From Chlamydiota bacterium (lineage in GTDB: Bacteria; Chlamydiota; Chlamydiia; Chlamydiales; SM23-39): a stretch of DNA of 6,703 bases. The notes under the pieces are model-generated. The model had not been told where the DNA came from. It did no database searches and saw nothing but the letters and a program-made list of their open reading frames with translations. Every line of letters starts with the position of its first letter. Position 1 is the first letter of the stretch. Location: contig DAIDLB010000146.1 of the NCBI GenBank assembly GCA_027449725.1, positions 1 to 6,703 of the forward strand, in the 5' to 3' direction. Positions 1-6,526 of the stretch are shown piece after piece. A program made the translations under genes and the position numbers.

Positions 1-291
1 CATGTCAATCCTGACGGAGCGCGGTATAGATCAGGAAATGTTATAAGAGGAGCGGCTCCCGCTATAGGGGCTATCGCTGATTGCACAGCCATGTGCCTAG
101 GGGGATCCGCTAAAGAAAGTATTAAAGCGCTTGCAGGAGTAGGCTGGGATGTTGTTTGGGGACAGCCCGTCAATATTGGAAAGGAATTGGCCACTTTAGG
201 AAAAAGATCTATTTGTCTTCTCATAACTGGAGGAAATCTCTTGCTTTGCGAAGCCTGTTGCGGAGCTGGAAAAGCTTTTGGAGCCCTATAA
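1..291 (+). CDS. 3' part of a small hydrophobic protein gene of unknown function (start lies before the window)
   Basis: Frame 1 is open from the first base of the window to a TAA at 289-291, giving 96 visible residues. An ATG at 91 would give 66 residues, but the open frame upstream and its protein-like content (Gly/Ala-rich, for example RGAAPAIGAIADC) suggest the gene enters from the left. Visible residues 17-35 and 70-96 are hydrophobic or small-residue rich, with a cysteine-rich C-terminal stretch (LLLCEACCGAG, about residues 80-90). It could be a membrane-inserted or membrane-associated protein. I do not recognise the family. The stop codon shares its last base with the ATG of the next gene (TAATG), which suggests co-transcription and translational coupling, and that overlap is the best argument that both frames are real. 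Function is unknown. Confidence 0.6.
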   Translation, partial: HVNPDGARYRSGNVIRGAAPAIGAIADCTAMCLGGSAKESIKALAGVGWDVVWGQPVNIGKELATLGKRSICLLITGGNLLLCEACCGAGKAFGAL

Positions 292-704
292 TGAATTCGA
301 TTATGCAAAGTTCAGAATCGCATGTCAGCCAAGCCCGTAATTTCCTGTATAGCACAGGGAAGTCTCTCGCTTCAAATCTCTCTCTTCTTAAAATTATCGC
401 GGTTTCACCGGGTCTTTTTGGAATGGGATTACTAGTTACCGGTCACCTATCGTGGACCGATGCCAACGACCCTACCCTCGAATTGAATAAACGGTGGACG
501 ATGCAGTGGACTGCTATGACGACGCTTTTTGTCTGCAGCGCGATCGCTAGCCTTCGTTTAAGAGACCTGGCTCATGAGGGCGGACAAACTCCTAACTATT
601 TAAAGGATTTGGAACCGAAGAGGGTGGTAAAAATCGACTCAAACTACATTGTGAACGCCCAAGAAAGGGCGGCGACACAAAGTCAGCAATTCACAAATAT
701 TTGA
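291..704 (+). CDS. Small two-segment membrane protein of unknown function
   Basis: This gene encodes 137 residues from ATG 291 to TGA 702-704. The frame is open further upstream, but ATG 291 is preferred: GGAG at 280-283 lies 7 bases ahead, and the ATG overlaps the previous stop by one base. A second in-frame ATG at 303 is possible. Two hydrophobic stretches are visible, about residues 33-53 (LLKIIAVSPGLFGMGLLV...) and 70-88 (TMQWTAMTTLFVCSAIASL). They are joined by a short polar loop containing several Asp and Asn residues. A polar N-terminal region of about 30 residues and a charged, Gln-rich tail of about 45 residues flank them. This fits a helical-hairpin inner-membrane protein with both ends on the same side. 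No enzymatic motif is seen and I do not recognise the family. It is the last gene of a rightward unit that converges on typA. Confidence 0.7.
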   Translation: MNSIMQSSESHVSQARNFLYSTGKSLASNLSLLKIIAVSPGLFGMGLLVTGHLSWTDANDPTLELNKRWTMQWTAMTTLFVCSAIASLRLRDLAHEGGQTPNYLKDLEPKRVVKIDSNYIVNAQERAATQSQQFTNI

Positions 705-720
705 CGAAAGATTCTGGTGA

Positions 721-741
721 ACTGGGGCGCAATGCCCCAGT
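721..741. terminator. Hairpin between convergent genes, probable terminator
   Basis: A perfect 8-bp inverted repeat, ACTGGGGC / GCCCCAGT, with a 5-base loop lies between the stop of the upstream membrane-protein gene (704) and the stop of typA (756). On the + strand it is followed by a T-rich but interrupted stretch (GTCCTTTCTATAATTT). On the - strand, where it would end typA, the following T-run is weak. Position and stem support a terminator, better for the + strand and possibly bidirectional. The imperfect U-tract lowers confidence. Confidence 0.55.
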
Positions 742-755
742 GTCCTTTCTATAAT

Positions 756-2573
756 TTATCCCCGAGAATGCCGCTTCCGCTCGTTCTCCGTCAGATGGAG
801 CTTTCTCATCCGGATCGACACAGGAGTGATTTCCACCAACTCGTCATCTTCGATGTAGTCGATGGCCTGCTCCAGCGTGAATTTGCGCGGCGGGGAGAGC
901 ATGATGTTCTCGTCGCTGCCGGCAGCGCGGACGTTGGTGAGCTGCTTGGCTTTCGTCGCATTGACAACGAGGTCGTTTTCGCGCGAATGCTCGCCGACGA
1001 CCATTCCTTCATAGACTTCATCGCCGGGCTTCACAAAGAGCGTACCCCTCTCTTGCAGATTGAAGAGAGCATAGCCGTTTGCCTTGCCCGCGCTGTTGGA
1101 AATCAATACGCCGCGGGAGCGTCCGGCGACCTCGCCCTTCCAGGCAACAAAAGAGTCGAAGATCGATGTCAAGATGCCAAGACCCGATGTGCGTGTGAGA
1201 AAATCGTTCCGATACCCCATCAACCCGCGAGTGGGGACGAGGAAGGTCATCGTGGTCAATCCATGTTCCGAGGTGGAGAGGGAGCGCATTTCCCCCTTTC
1301 TCTTGGAGAGGTCTTCGATGACCGTCCCCGAAAATTGCTCAGGCACCTCGACATGGACATGCTCGAGCGGCTCCTCTGTGACGCCATTGACCTCTTTGGT
1401 AATGACCTTCGGCTTTGAGATCGCCATCTCAAACCCTTCGCGGCGCATCGCTTCGATGAGAACGGCCAAGTGGAGCTCGCCGCGTCCGCAAATCCGGATC
1501 GCATCGTCGCGCCCTTCGACGTCTTCGATTTTCAGCGAGATATTCGCTTTCTTCTCTTTGGCCAAGCGCTCGCGGAGCTTGTTCATTGTGACGTGTTTTC
1601 CATCCCGTCCAACGAGCGGGCTGGTGTTGACCATCATCTCGATCGAAACGGTTGGCTCGGCAAGTGTGATCGGCGGGAGCTGCACAACCTGCTCCGTCGA
1701 GCAGATCGTATCGCCGATATCGGCTTCGACAGCTCCGGCGATCGAGACGATATCTCCGGCTCCGGCGTCCTCGATCTCGACCTTTTTGAGGCCCAAATGC
1801 CCTTCGATTTTCGTCACTTTGTGCTGCGTATGGTTGCCAAATCGATCGACGCGGATGAAAAGATCCCCTTTTTTGATCGTCCCTTCCAAAATACGGCCCG
1901 TAGCCAGCCTGCCAAGATAGTCGTCGTAGGCAATCGTCGCCGCCTGCATCAGGAACGGAAGCTCCAAGCTTCCCGGGGGAGGCGGGCATGCCTCCAAAAT
2001 CAAATCGAAAAGGGGAGCGAGATCTTTCCTCTCGTCATCGAGCTTCTTAATTGCAAAGCCATTGAACCCGGAAGCGTATATGTAACGGAAATCAAGCTGT
2101 TCGTCATTGGCTCCCAATTCCATAAAGAGATCGAACGCGAGATCGAGCGCACGGTCGGGATTGGCGTGGGGGCGGTCGATCTTGTTCAAAACAACGATGG
2201 GGCGCAGGCCCATTTTCAGCGCTTGCGAGAGGACAAAACGGGTCTGCGGCATCGGCCCTTCCTGGGCGTCGATGAGAAGGAGAACCGAGTTGACCATCCC
2301 AAGCACCCGCTCGACCTCGCCCGAAAAGTCGGCGTGTCCAGGGGTGTCGATAATGTTGATTTTGAAATCCCTGTAGTACACAGAGGTATGTTTTGCGAAA
2401 ATCGTGATACCCCGTTCACGCTCCTGATCGTAGCTGTCCATGACGCGTTCAGGGATTTTTTCGTTGTCGCGAAAAATATTGGACTGCTTAAGCAGATTGT
2501 CGAGAAGGGTTGTCTTGCCATGGTCGATGTGGGCGATAATGGCGATATTGCGAATTTTTTGTGGGTCAAACAT
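756..2573 (-). CDS. typA: Translational GTPase TypA/BipA
   Basis: This 605-residue ribosome-binding GTPase belongs to the EF-G/LepA class. In studied bacteria it supports 50S subunit assembly and growth at low temperature or under stress. The G-domain motifs are intact: P-loop AHIDHGKTT (residues 14-22), switch I RGITI (54-58), DTPGH (76-80), NKID (130-133) and a G5-like ASG near 167-169. The EF-G-like domains follow, with [19 protein letters not shown], then the BipA-specific C-terminal region ([20 protein letters not shown] and the terminal [12 protein letters not shown]). Length matches Escherichia coli BipA (about 607). I chose ATG 2573 because [15 protein letters not shown] lines up with known N-termini. 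A TTG at 2609 would add 12 atypical residues. Neither start has a clear Shine-Dalgarno sequence. The gene is transcribed away from the envelope cassette and is likely monocistronic. Identification is certain. Confidence 0.98.
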   Translation of the reverse strand: MFDPQKIRNIAIIAHIDHGKTTLLDNLLKQSNIFRDNEKIPERVMDSYDQERERGITIFAKHTSVYYRDFKINIIDTPGHADFSGEVERVLGMVNSVLLLIDAQEGPMPQTRFVLSQALKMGLRPIVVLNKIDRPHANPDRALDLAFDLFMELGANDEQLDFRYIYASGFNGFAIKKLDDERKDLAPLFDLILEACPPPPGSLELPFLMQAATIAYDDYLGRLATGRILEGTIKKGDLFIRVDRFGNHTQHKVTKIEGHLGLKKVEIEDAGAGDIVSIAGAVEADIGDTICSTEQVVQLPPITLAEPTVSIEMMVNTSPLVGRDGKHVTMNKLRERLAKEKKANISLKIEDVEGRDDAIRICGRGELHLAVLIEAMRREGFEMAISKPKVITKEVNGVTEEPLEHVHVEVPEQFSGTVIEDLSKRKGEMRSLSTSEHGLTTMTFLVPTRGLMGYRNDFLTRTSGLGILTSIFDSFVAWKGEVAGRSRGVLISNSAGKANGYALFNLQERGTLFVKPGDEVYEGMVVGEHSRENDLVVNATKAKQLTNVRAAGSDENIMLSPPRKFTLEQAIDYIEDDELVEITPVSIRMRKLHLTENERKRHSRG

Positions 2574-2613
2574 GATCGTTTTGTGGTAAAAAAATGGGTT
2601 CTCCGTCAATTCT

Positions 2614-2625
2614 AAGAAGCTTCTT
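2614..2625. repeat. 12-bp perfect palindrome in the divergent intergenic region
   Basis: AAGAAGCTTCTT is perfectly self-complementary. It lies about 40 bases upstream of the typA ATG and about 54 bases upstream of the ligase-like gene. It could be an operator for a dimeric regulator of either gene. A 12-mer palindrome in an A/T- and purine-run-rich stretch can also arise by chance, so a function is only suggested by location. Confidence 0.25.
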
Positions 2626-2650
2626 CTTTAATTGGAACTTCTTTTTCTCA

Positions 2651-2678
2651 ATGTCAATTAAATTCTTCCCTCTATAAC
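2651..2678 (+). promoter_or_regulatory. Putative sigma70-type promoter for the ligase/ABC cassette
   Basis: A -35-like ATGTCA (2651-2656, 4 of 6 consensus bases) and a -10-like TATAAC (2673-2678, 5 of 6) are separated by 16 bases. The -10 directly abuts ATG 2679, so a transcript would begin near 2685-2688, after that ATG. Either the true start is ATG 2688 on an essentially leaderless message, or the real promoter lies further upstream. The reverse strand of the same bases reads TTGACA (2657 to 2652), a perfect -35 pointing at typA, but no good -10 lies at the right distance for it. Confidence 0.35.
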
Positions 2679-4037
2679 ATGGATGCCATGCAACTGGACG
2701 CCGTCCTCCCTCAGGAATCCTCTCGAAGCCGTGTCGTTTACGGGGCGGCGGCGCTCCTCGTTCTCCTCTTTTTTTTCATCCCGATCGAACACAAATACGA
2801 CAAAGTGTTCCGCTTCTATTCCCTAACTCTGATTCCGGCAGGGCTGGATCTTCCCCATCACTACGACAAGAAGATCTACTTCTACCTCTCAGATCTGGCG
2901 GCGATCGTACTTTTCGCTATGGGACTCCGTCGATTCCGATTGCTGAAACTCCAGACCTTCTTTCTTGGTGCAATTTTTTTCTTGGCACTCCTCTCGATCG
3001 CCCTTTCTCCTCTCGCAAACTACCCGATTCCCTATACGCGGCTCTTGCAGCTGTTCACGCCGTTCGCACTGTTTCTTTTCCTGGGTTCCGGCCTCATCCC
3101 AAAAGAAAAACTTTTCCCAATTTTTTCCTGGAGCCTCTTCGCCTCAGGCATGGTTCAATCCGTAATCGCCTCCTGCCAATACATGGCTCAAAAAACGCTT
3201 GGCTTCCGCTTTTTTGGCGAACAGCCTTTTTGCGCAAACATTTCCTCCCCGGGAGGGCGACGCTGGCTTCTCGATGCGTTTTCCAGAGACGGCGACGCTC
3301 TGGACTGCGTCTACCGCGCAATGGGAACAATGCCCCATCCCAATGTCCTCGGAGGGTTCCTTGTCGTCTCGCTGCTCATCACGGGATATTTTTTTCACGA
3401 GCGGCGCTCCAGGCGCCTCTATTTAGCGCCGGCATATCTGCTCCAGCTCTTCGCCCTGGCAACGACCTATTCGCGCTCCGCCATTTTCGCCTACGCGCTC
3501 GGCACCGGTCTCTGGCTCCTCCGATTGCAAAGTAAAAAAAACACTCTTCTTCTGATCTTGATTTGCGGCTCCCTGATCGGAACTCTCTTTGCCGAGCAAT
3601 ACCTGCACCGAGGCGGGGTCGTCAACTACACGCCGACCGCGCGCGCTTCCGATCAAGAGCGGCTTTATTACCAGAACATCGCAGAGCGGATGATCAGAGG
3701 CCATCCCATCACTGGAGTCGGCTATGGTCAGTTCAGCATCCATGCCCCCTCTTTTGGAGCAGATCCGGAGAACATCAGCGCAACGCACAACATCTATCTC
3801 CTCCTGGCTGCGGAAACAGGCATCCTTTCTCTCGCAGTTTTTTTGGGATGGATCGGCTCGCTTCTTTTAGGCGCCATTCGATCTCAATCGGCGGAGTCCA
3901 AACTCCTCCTGCCCCTCTTTTGCGCATTTTTATTCATCGGTCTTTGCGATTTCTATCCGATTGCATTTCATCAAGGCGCCCTTCTCTTTTTTGGCTCCGC
4001 AGGAGTTTTGGCAGCATGGTCTCATACAAAGAGCTAA
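2679..4037 (+). CDS. O-antigen ligase/polymerase-like (Wzy_C family) multi-spanning membrane protein
   Basis: This 452-residue inner-membrane protein has about ten or more hydrophobic segments, from residues 20-36 to 410-447. The Wzy_C/O-antigen-ligase signature lies in the second half: RAMGTMPHPNVLGG (213-226), TYSRSAIF (263-270), a periplasmic-loop stretch ending in MIRGHPITGVGYGQF (338-352), and THNIYLLLAAETG (369-381), with the His-Asn pair typical of the family. Family members join lipid-linked glycans to lipid A-core (WaaL), polymerise O units (Wzy) or glycosylate proteins (PglL); the sequence alone does not decide which. A long extramembrane loop (about 171-212) carries Cys185 and Cys210. 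ATG 2679 has no Shine-Dalgarno sequence, and ATG 2688 is an alternative start. The 3' end overlaps the ABC exporter by 22 bases, so the two are probably one operon. No glycosyltransferase is visible nearby. Confidence 0.88.
   Translation: MDAMQLDAVLPQESSRSRVVYGAAALLVLLFFFIPIEHKYDKVFRFYSLTLIPAGLDLPHHYDKKIYFYLSDLAAIVLFAMGLRRFRLLKLQTFFLGAIFFLALLSIALSPLANYPIPYTRLLQLFTPFALFLFLGSGLIPKEKLFPIFSWSLFASGMVQSVIASCQYMAQKTLGFRFFGEQPFCANISSPGGRRWLLDAFSRDGDALDCVYRAMGTMPHPNVLGGFLVVSLLITGYFFHERRSRRLYLAPAYLLQLFALATTYSRSAIFAYALGTGLWLLRLQSKKNTLLLILICGSLIGTLFAEQYLHRGGVVNYTPTARASDQERLYYQNIAERMIRGHPITGVGYGQFSIHAPSFGADPENISATHNIYLLLAAETGILSLAVFLGWIGSLLLGAIRSQSAESKLLLPLFCAFLFIGLCDFYPIAFHQGALLFFGSAGVLAAWSHTKS
4001..4005 (+). 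promoter_or_regulatory. Ribosome binding site that sets the ABC exporter start
   Basis: AGGAG lies inside the 3' end of the ligase-like gene, 10 bases before ATG 4016. It supports this start over the much longer open frame that continues upstream through the ligase gene. Confidence 0.55.
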
Positions 4038-5788
4038 TCGGTTTTTTCCGGAAATTCCTCCGGCGGCAAAAGAGCCTCTTCTTCGCTATTTTCTTCCTCG
4101 ATTCTTTGGCTTGGCCGGCCGAAATGCTGCTCTGGCCTTACCTCTTGAACATCGCGATCGATGTATTCACCCGGTTTGAAGGAGATCGGGCGGCAGCATG
4201 GCAAGCGCTTCAAGTTCCTATCCTCGCCGGTCTTTCTCTCGTCTTGTTTGTTGAAATCGCCTCTCGGACAATGGGGTTTCTGATTGGAAAGGCGATCCCC
4301 AAATTGCAAGCCTCCATCCGGATGGAGATGTTCGACCACGTGCAGCGCCATTCCCCCCGTTACTTCAATGAGCGGTTTGCCGGCAGCCTGGCAAACAAGA
4401 TCACAGATATGACGACGCAGGCAGAGCTGATCATCCAGAAACTCTTCTGGCCGATCGTGCCCGCCCTGATCGCCTGCATCGGCGGAACGGCCATTCTTTG
4501 GTCTATCCAACCTTTCTTTGGAACGGTCTTTGCCCTTTGGGTCTTGAGCCATCTCGCCATCATCCTCAAATTCACCCGCCGAATCGACGTCTATGAACAT
4601 CGGCATGGAGAGGCTCGGAGCACCCTCCTCGGCAAAATCGTCGATAGCTTTACAAATAATTTCGCCGTCAACCTTTTCTACCGTTTTAAAGAAGAGAGAG
4701 CAGCCCTGTCTCCGGATCAAGCGGAGGAGGAAAAAACCAATATTCGAGCCAAGTGGTTTTCTGAAAAGATGAACTGCTTCACCTCCCTTTCCTTCTATAT
4801 CGGAAACTTTCTCCTCATCTACGGCTCGCTGATCTACTTTTGGCTCCATGGACAGATCTCGACAGGCCAAACGGTTCAGGTGTTCACTATGGTAGGGAAT
4901 ATCTCGGGCGTCTTATGGGTGATCGGCCGTGAATTGCCGGCCTTCTTCCAATCTTTCGGCAATGCGAAGCAGGCCTATTCGCTTATGCTCGATCCCCAGG
5001 ATCTGGGAGATCAGCAAGATGCCAAACCATTGCGGGTTCAAACCGGTGAAATCGTTTTTGAGAACGTCTCTTTCCGCTACGGCGAAAAAGAGCTCTTCGA
5101 GAATAAGCATGCCCATATCCGCGGAGGGGAGAAGGTGGGGCTTGTTGGCTTTACAGGCGCCGGCAAATCGACCTTCATTAACCTAATCCTCCGTCTTTTC
5201 CCTCTGCGCAAAGGAAAAATCCTCATCGACGGCCAAGACATTGCCGCCGTCTCGCTCGCAACTCTCCGCAGCCAAATCGCTCTGATCCCGCAAGACCCCA
5301 TCCTCTTTCACCGCACCCTGCGAGAAAACATCTGCTACGGCAAACCCGAAGCAACCGAAGCCGAAATGCTCCATGCAGCGGCGCTTGCCCACTGCGATGA
5401 ATTCATCCGTTCCATCCCCGGCGGATACGCAGCCAAAGTAGGCGAGAGAGGAACAAAACTCTCCGGCGGAGAAAAACAGCGAATCGCCATCGCCCGCGCC
5501 ATTTTGGTCAACGCGCCGATCCTCATTCTGGATGAAGCGACCTCTTCTTTAGATTCCGTCACGGAAAAATATATCCAGGACAGCCTGGACAAACTCATGG
5601 AAAACCGGACGACGATCGTGATTGCGCACCGCCTCTCCACGCTCTCCCGCATGGACCGGATCCTGGTTTTCGACGAAGGCAAGATCGTGGAAGAAGGATC
5701 GCATGCTTCTCTCATCAATCAAAATGGCCTCTACGCCAACATGTGGAACATGCAGGTAGGTGGTTTTCTTCCCGAATCGCCTCTATAA
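4016..5788 (+). CDS. MsbA-like ABC half-transporter: fused membrane and ATPase domains
   Basis: This 590-residue exporter has the transmembrane domain first (about residues 15-320) and the nucleotide-binding domain second (about 344-575). ATPase elements are complete: A-loop Tyr355 (FRYGE), Walker A GFTGAGKST (378-386), Q-loop Gln426 (IPQDP), signature LSGGEKQ (482-488), Walker B ILILDE with Asp506-Glu507, D-loop SSLD (510-513) and H-loop His538 (IAHRLST). It should work as a homodimer in the inner membrane. MsbA-type proteins flip lipid A-core or other lipids, and related ones export drugs or peptides, so substrate cannot be read from the sequence. Overlap with the O-antigen-ligase-like gene points to lipid-linked glycan or LPS traffic. 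ATG 4016 gives a normal-length exporter (family about 580-600). The frame is open back to 3563, but that part overlaps the ligase gene and is not protein-like. Confidence 0.95.
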   Translation: MVSYKELIGFFRKFLRRQKSLFFAIFFLDSLAWPAEMLLWPYLLNIAIDVFTRFEGDRAAAWQALQVPILAGLSLVLFVEIASRTMGFLIGKAIPKLQASIRMEMFDHVQRHSPRYFNERFAGSLANKITDMTTQAELIIQKLFWPIVPALIACIGGTAILWSIQPFFGTVFALWVLSHLAIILKFTRRIDVYEHRHGEARSTLLGKIVDSFTNNFAVNLFYRFKEERAALSPDQAEEEKTNIRAKWFSEKMNCFTSLSFYIGNFLLIYGSLIYFWLHGQISTGQTVQVFTMVGNISGVLWVIGRELPAFFQSFGNAKQAYSLMLDPQDLGDQQDAKPLRVQTGEIVFENVSFRYGEKELFENKHAHIRGGEKVGLVGFTGAGKSTFINLILRLFPLRKGKILIDGQDIAAVSLATLRSQIALIPQDPILFHRTLRENICYGKPEATEAEMLHAAALAHCDEFIRSIPGGYAAKVGERGTKLSGGEKQRIAIARAILVNAPILILDEATSSLDSVTEKYIQDSLDKLMENRTTIVIAHRLSTLSRMDRILVFDEGKIVEEGSHASLINQNGLYANMWNMQVGGFLPESPL

Positions 5789-5859
5789 AGATTTTCTTCC
5801 ATTTGATTGCGAGAAATCGGCTCCGAAAGTAAACTACTGGCCTAAACTTTAACTTTTTC

Positions 5860-5880
5860 GCGTTTTTAGATTAAAAACGC
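5860..5880. repeat. Perfect inverted repeat downstream of the ABC exporter
   Basis: GCGTTTTTA and TAAAAACGC form a 9-bp perfect stem with a 3-base loop (GAT), 71 bases after the exporter stop and just before the small reading frame at 5899. The stem is mostly A/T, with three G/C pairs at the base, and no T-run follows on either strand immediately. It may be a weak terminator for the ligase/ABC operon or an operator for the next gene. The rest of 5789-5884 shows only a weak promoter-like pair (TTGCGA 5807-5812 and TAAACT 5830-5835, 17-base spacing). Confidence 0.35.
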
Positions 5881-5884
5881 TAGC

Positions 5885-5919
5885 ATGAGGAGATTTCAAT
5901 GAATTTTTTGGGGTTATAA
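5885..5919 (+). other. Strong ribosome binding site followed by a 6-codon frame ending in TAA
   Basis: GAGGAG (5887-5892) lies 6 bases before ATG 5899, the best initiation site in the window by eye. Translation would give MNFLGL and then meet TAA at 5917-5919. The codons after the TAA stay in the frame that continues to 6231. A second mini-frame from ATG 5885 (MRRFQ) ends in a TGA that overlaps ATG 5899. Either this is the broken 5' end of the following gene or a leader peptide. The TAA is also part of a perfect TATAAT (5915-5920), which could be a -10 box, though no good -35 is placed upstream of it. Confidence 0.5.
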
Positions 5920-6003
5920 TCACAACAAGAACTTGCGTTCCAACCTAGCCATTTTGTAGTACGAAAAAAAGAAGATCAAAGCGCCTTCAAAGGCTATTTG
6001 TGG

Positions 6004-6231
6004 ATGACAGGCGGCGCCGTATTAGCCGGCGCACCTCCTTGTATGATGGTAGCAACAGCCTTTTTTGGAGGCTCAGCCCTGGCCACCTCTTTCGCGCCCC
6101 CTGTAGCCATTGTCATGTCCGGCGGGTTCGTCGTATCGGGACTAGCGACCTGCGCCGTTCTCGAAGGGGTTAAAACTTGCTTCAACAACGCAATGTACCA
6201 CTACGGCCCGCAACTCGAAATCGTAGGCTAA
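6004..6231 (+). CDS. Small Gly/Ala-rich membrane protein, possibly the 3' part of a gene broken at codon 7
   Basis: From ATG 6004 this encodes 75 residues, ending at TAA 6229-6231. TTG 5998 is an alternative start, and AAAGG at 5989-5993 is a fair ribosome binding site 10 bases before ATG 6004. Two hydrophobic, small-residue-rich segments (roughly GAVLAGAPPCMMVATAFFGG and PPVAIVMSGGFVVSGLATCAVL) suggest a membrane hairpin, followed by a short polar tail ending LEIVG. In the same frame the reading stays open back to the TAA at 5917, and before that to ATG 5899 with its strong ribosome binding site. The ancestral gene was probably 110 codons (5899-6231), with a polar N-terminal segment containing SQQELAFQP and VRKKEDQ. 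No family is recognised. A strong terminator follows 10 bases after the stop, which supports a real transcription unit. Confidence 0.55.
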   Translation: MTGGAVLAGAPPCMMVATAFFGGSALATSFAPPVAIVMSGGFVVSGLATCAVLEGVKTCFNNAMYHYGPQLEIVG

Positions 6232-6241
6232 GAGCTTAGAC

Positions 6242-6276
6242 AGGGAAGGCCGATCGGCCTTCCCTAAGATTCTTTT
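6242..6276 (+). terminator. Strong rho-independent terminator
   Basis: A perfect 10-bp stem, AGGGAAGGCC / GGCCTTCCCT (6242-6251 with 6256-6265), has a 4-base loop GATC and is followed by AAGATTCTTTT on the + strand. It starts 10 bases after the small membrane-protein stop, which it most likely terminates. It also lies just downstream of the minus-strand frame that ends at 6275 and could stop that transcript too, though no T-run follows in that direction. Confidence 0.8.
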
Positions 6277-6526
6277 AAAGCAAATCCCGTTCAGGCTCGA
6301 TGTCCGCTAAGCCAATCTCTTCTTGATCGATATCAAAAACGGAAGCCTGCTGCTTTAAAAGCGAAAACACCTCAGAGTAAGCTTTCATCTCTCCTCTGAC
6401 ATAATCCTGATTGTTTGCATCGCTTTTTACTTTTACCATCTGTTCAATTAATAATTTTATCGTATCTCAGAGGTAGCTTTTTATTTTTTCCTCAGTTACT
6501 TCTTCAATCGGCCAGTCCCAATTCAT
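6275..6526 (-). pseudogene. Small acidic helical protein gene interrupted by one in-frame TGA
   Basis: On the minus strand, ATG 6526-6524 opens a frame of 83 codons that ends at TAA 6277-6275. Codon 20 is TGA (6469-6467). The part before it reads MNWDWPIEEVTEEKIKSYL. The part after it includes DTIKLLIEQMVKVKSD, YVRGEMKAYSEVFSLLKQQA and a tail ending IEPERDLL. Both halves look like one amphipathic, helix-rich acidic protein, and a Trp codon (TGG) at the TGA would fit the local sequence. The start overlaps the stop of the upstream frame as ATGA, typical of coupled genes. An intact 54-residue product could start at ATG 6439 but has no evident ribosome binding site. The tail vaguely recalls small hypothetical proteins seen with mobile DNA; this is unverified memory. 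Probably a pseudogene; function unknown. Confidence 0.55.

Noticed and set aside
717..2615. Long + strand open frames (717-1418, 1084-1920, 1470-2615) running antisense to typA
   Set aside because: They lie wholly opposite an unmistakable typA gene, have no family motifs, and are explained by its codon bias leaving few stops in antisense frames.
2605..2659. 7-base direct repeat GTCAATT (2605-2611 and 2653-2659) in the divergent region
   Set aside because: It is too short in an A/T-rich region to be distinguished from chance.
3563..4015. Upstream extension of the ABC exporter frame by 151 codons
   Set aside because: It overlaps the ligase-like gene in another frame, is Arg/Pro/Ser-rich and lacks domain features. 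ATG 4016 with AGGAG gives the normal family length.
4034..4870. 278-codon minus-strand frame inside the ABC exporter
   Set aside because: It is antisense to the conserved transmembrane domain, has no recognisable motif and no ribosome binding site of note; it is a shadow frame.
5915..5920. Perfect TATAAT as a promoter for the small membrane protein
   Set aside because: No reasonable -35 or extended -10 lies at the right distance upstream, so it is kept only as an alternative explanation in the leader entry.
6467..6469. Selenocysteine insertion at the TGA of the small minus-strand gene
   Set aside because: There is no redox-type context around the codon and no convincing hairpin directly after it. 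Trp substitution fits better.
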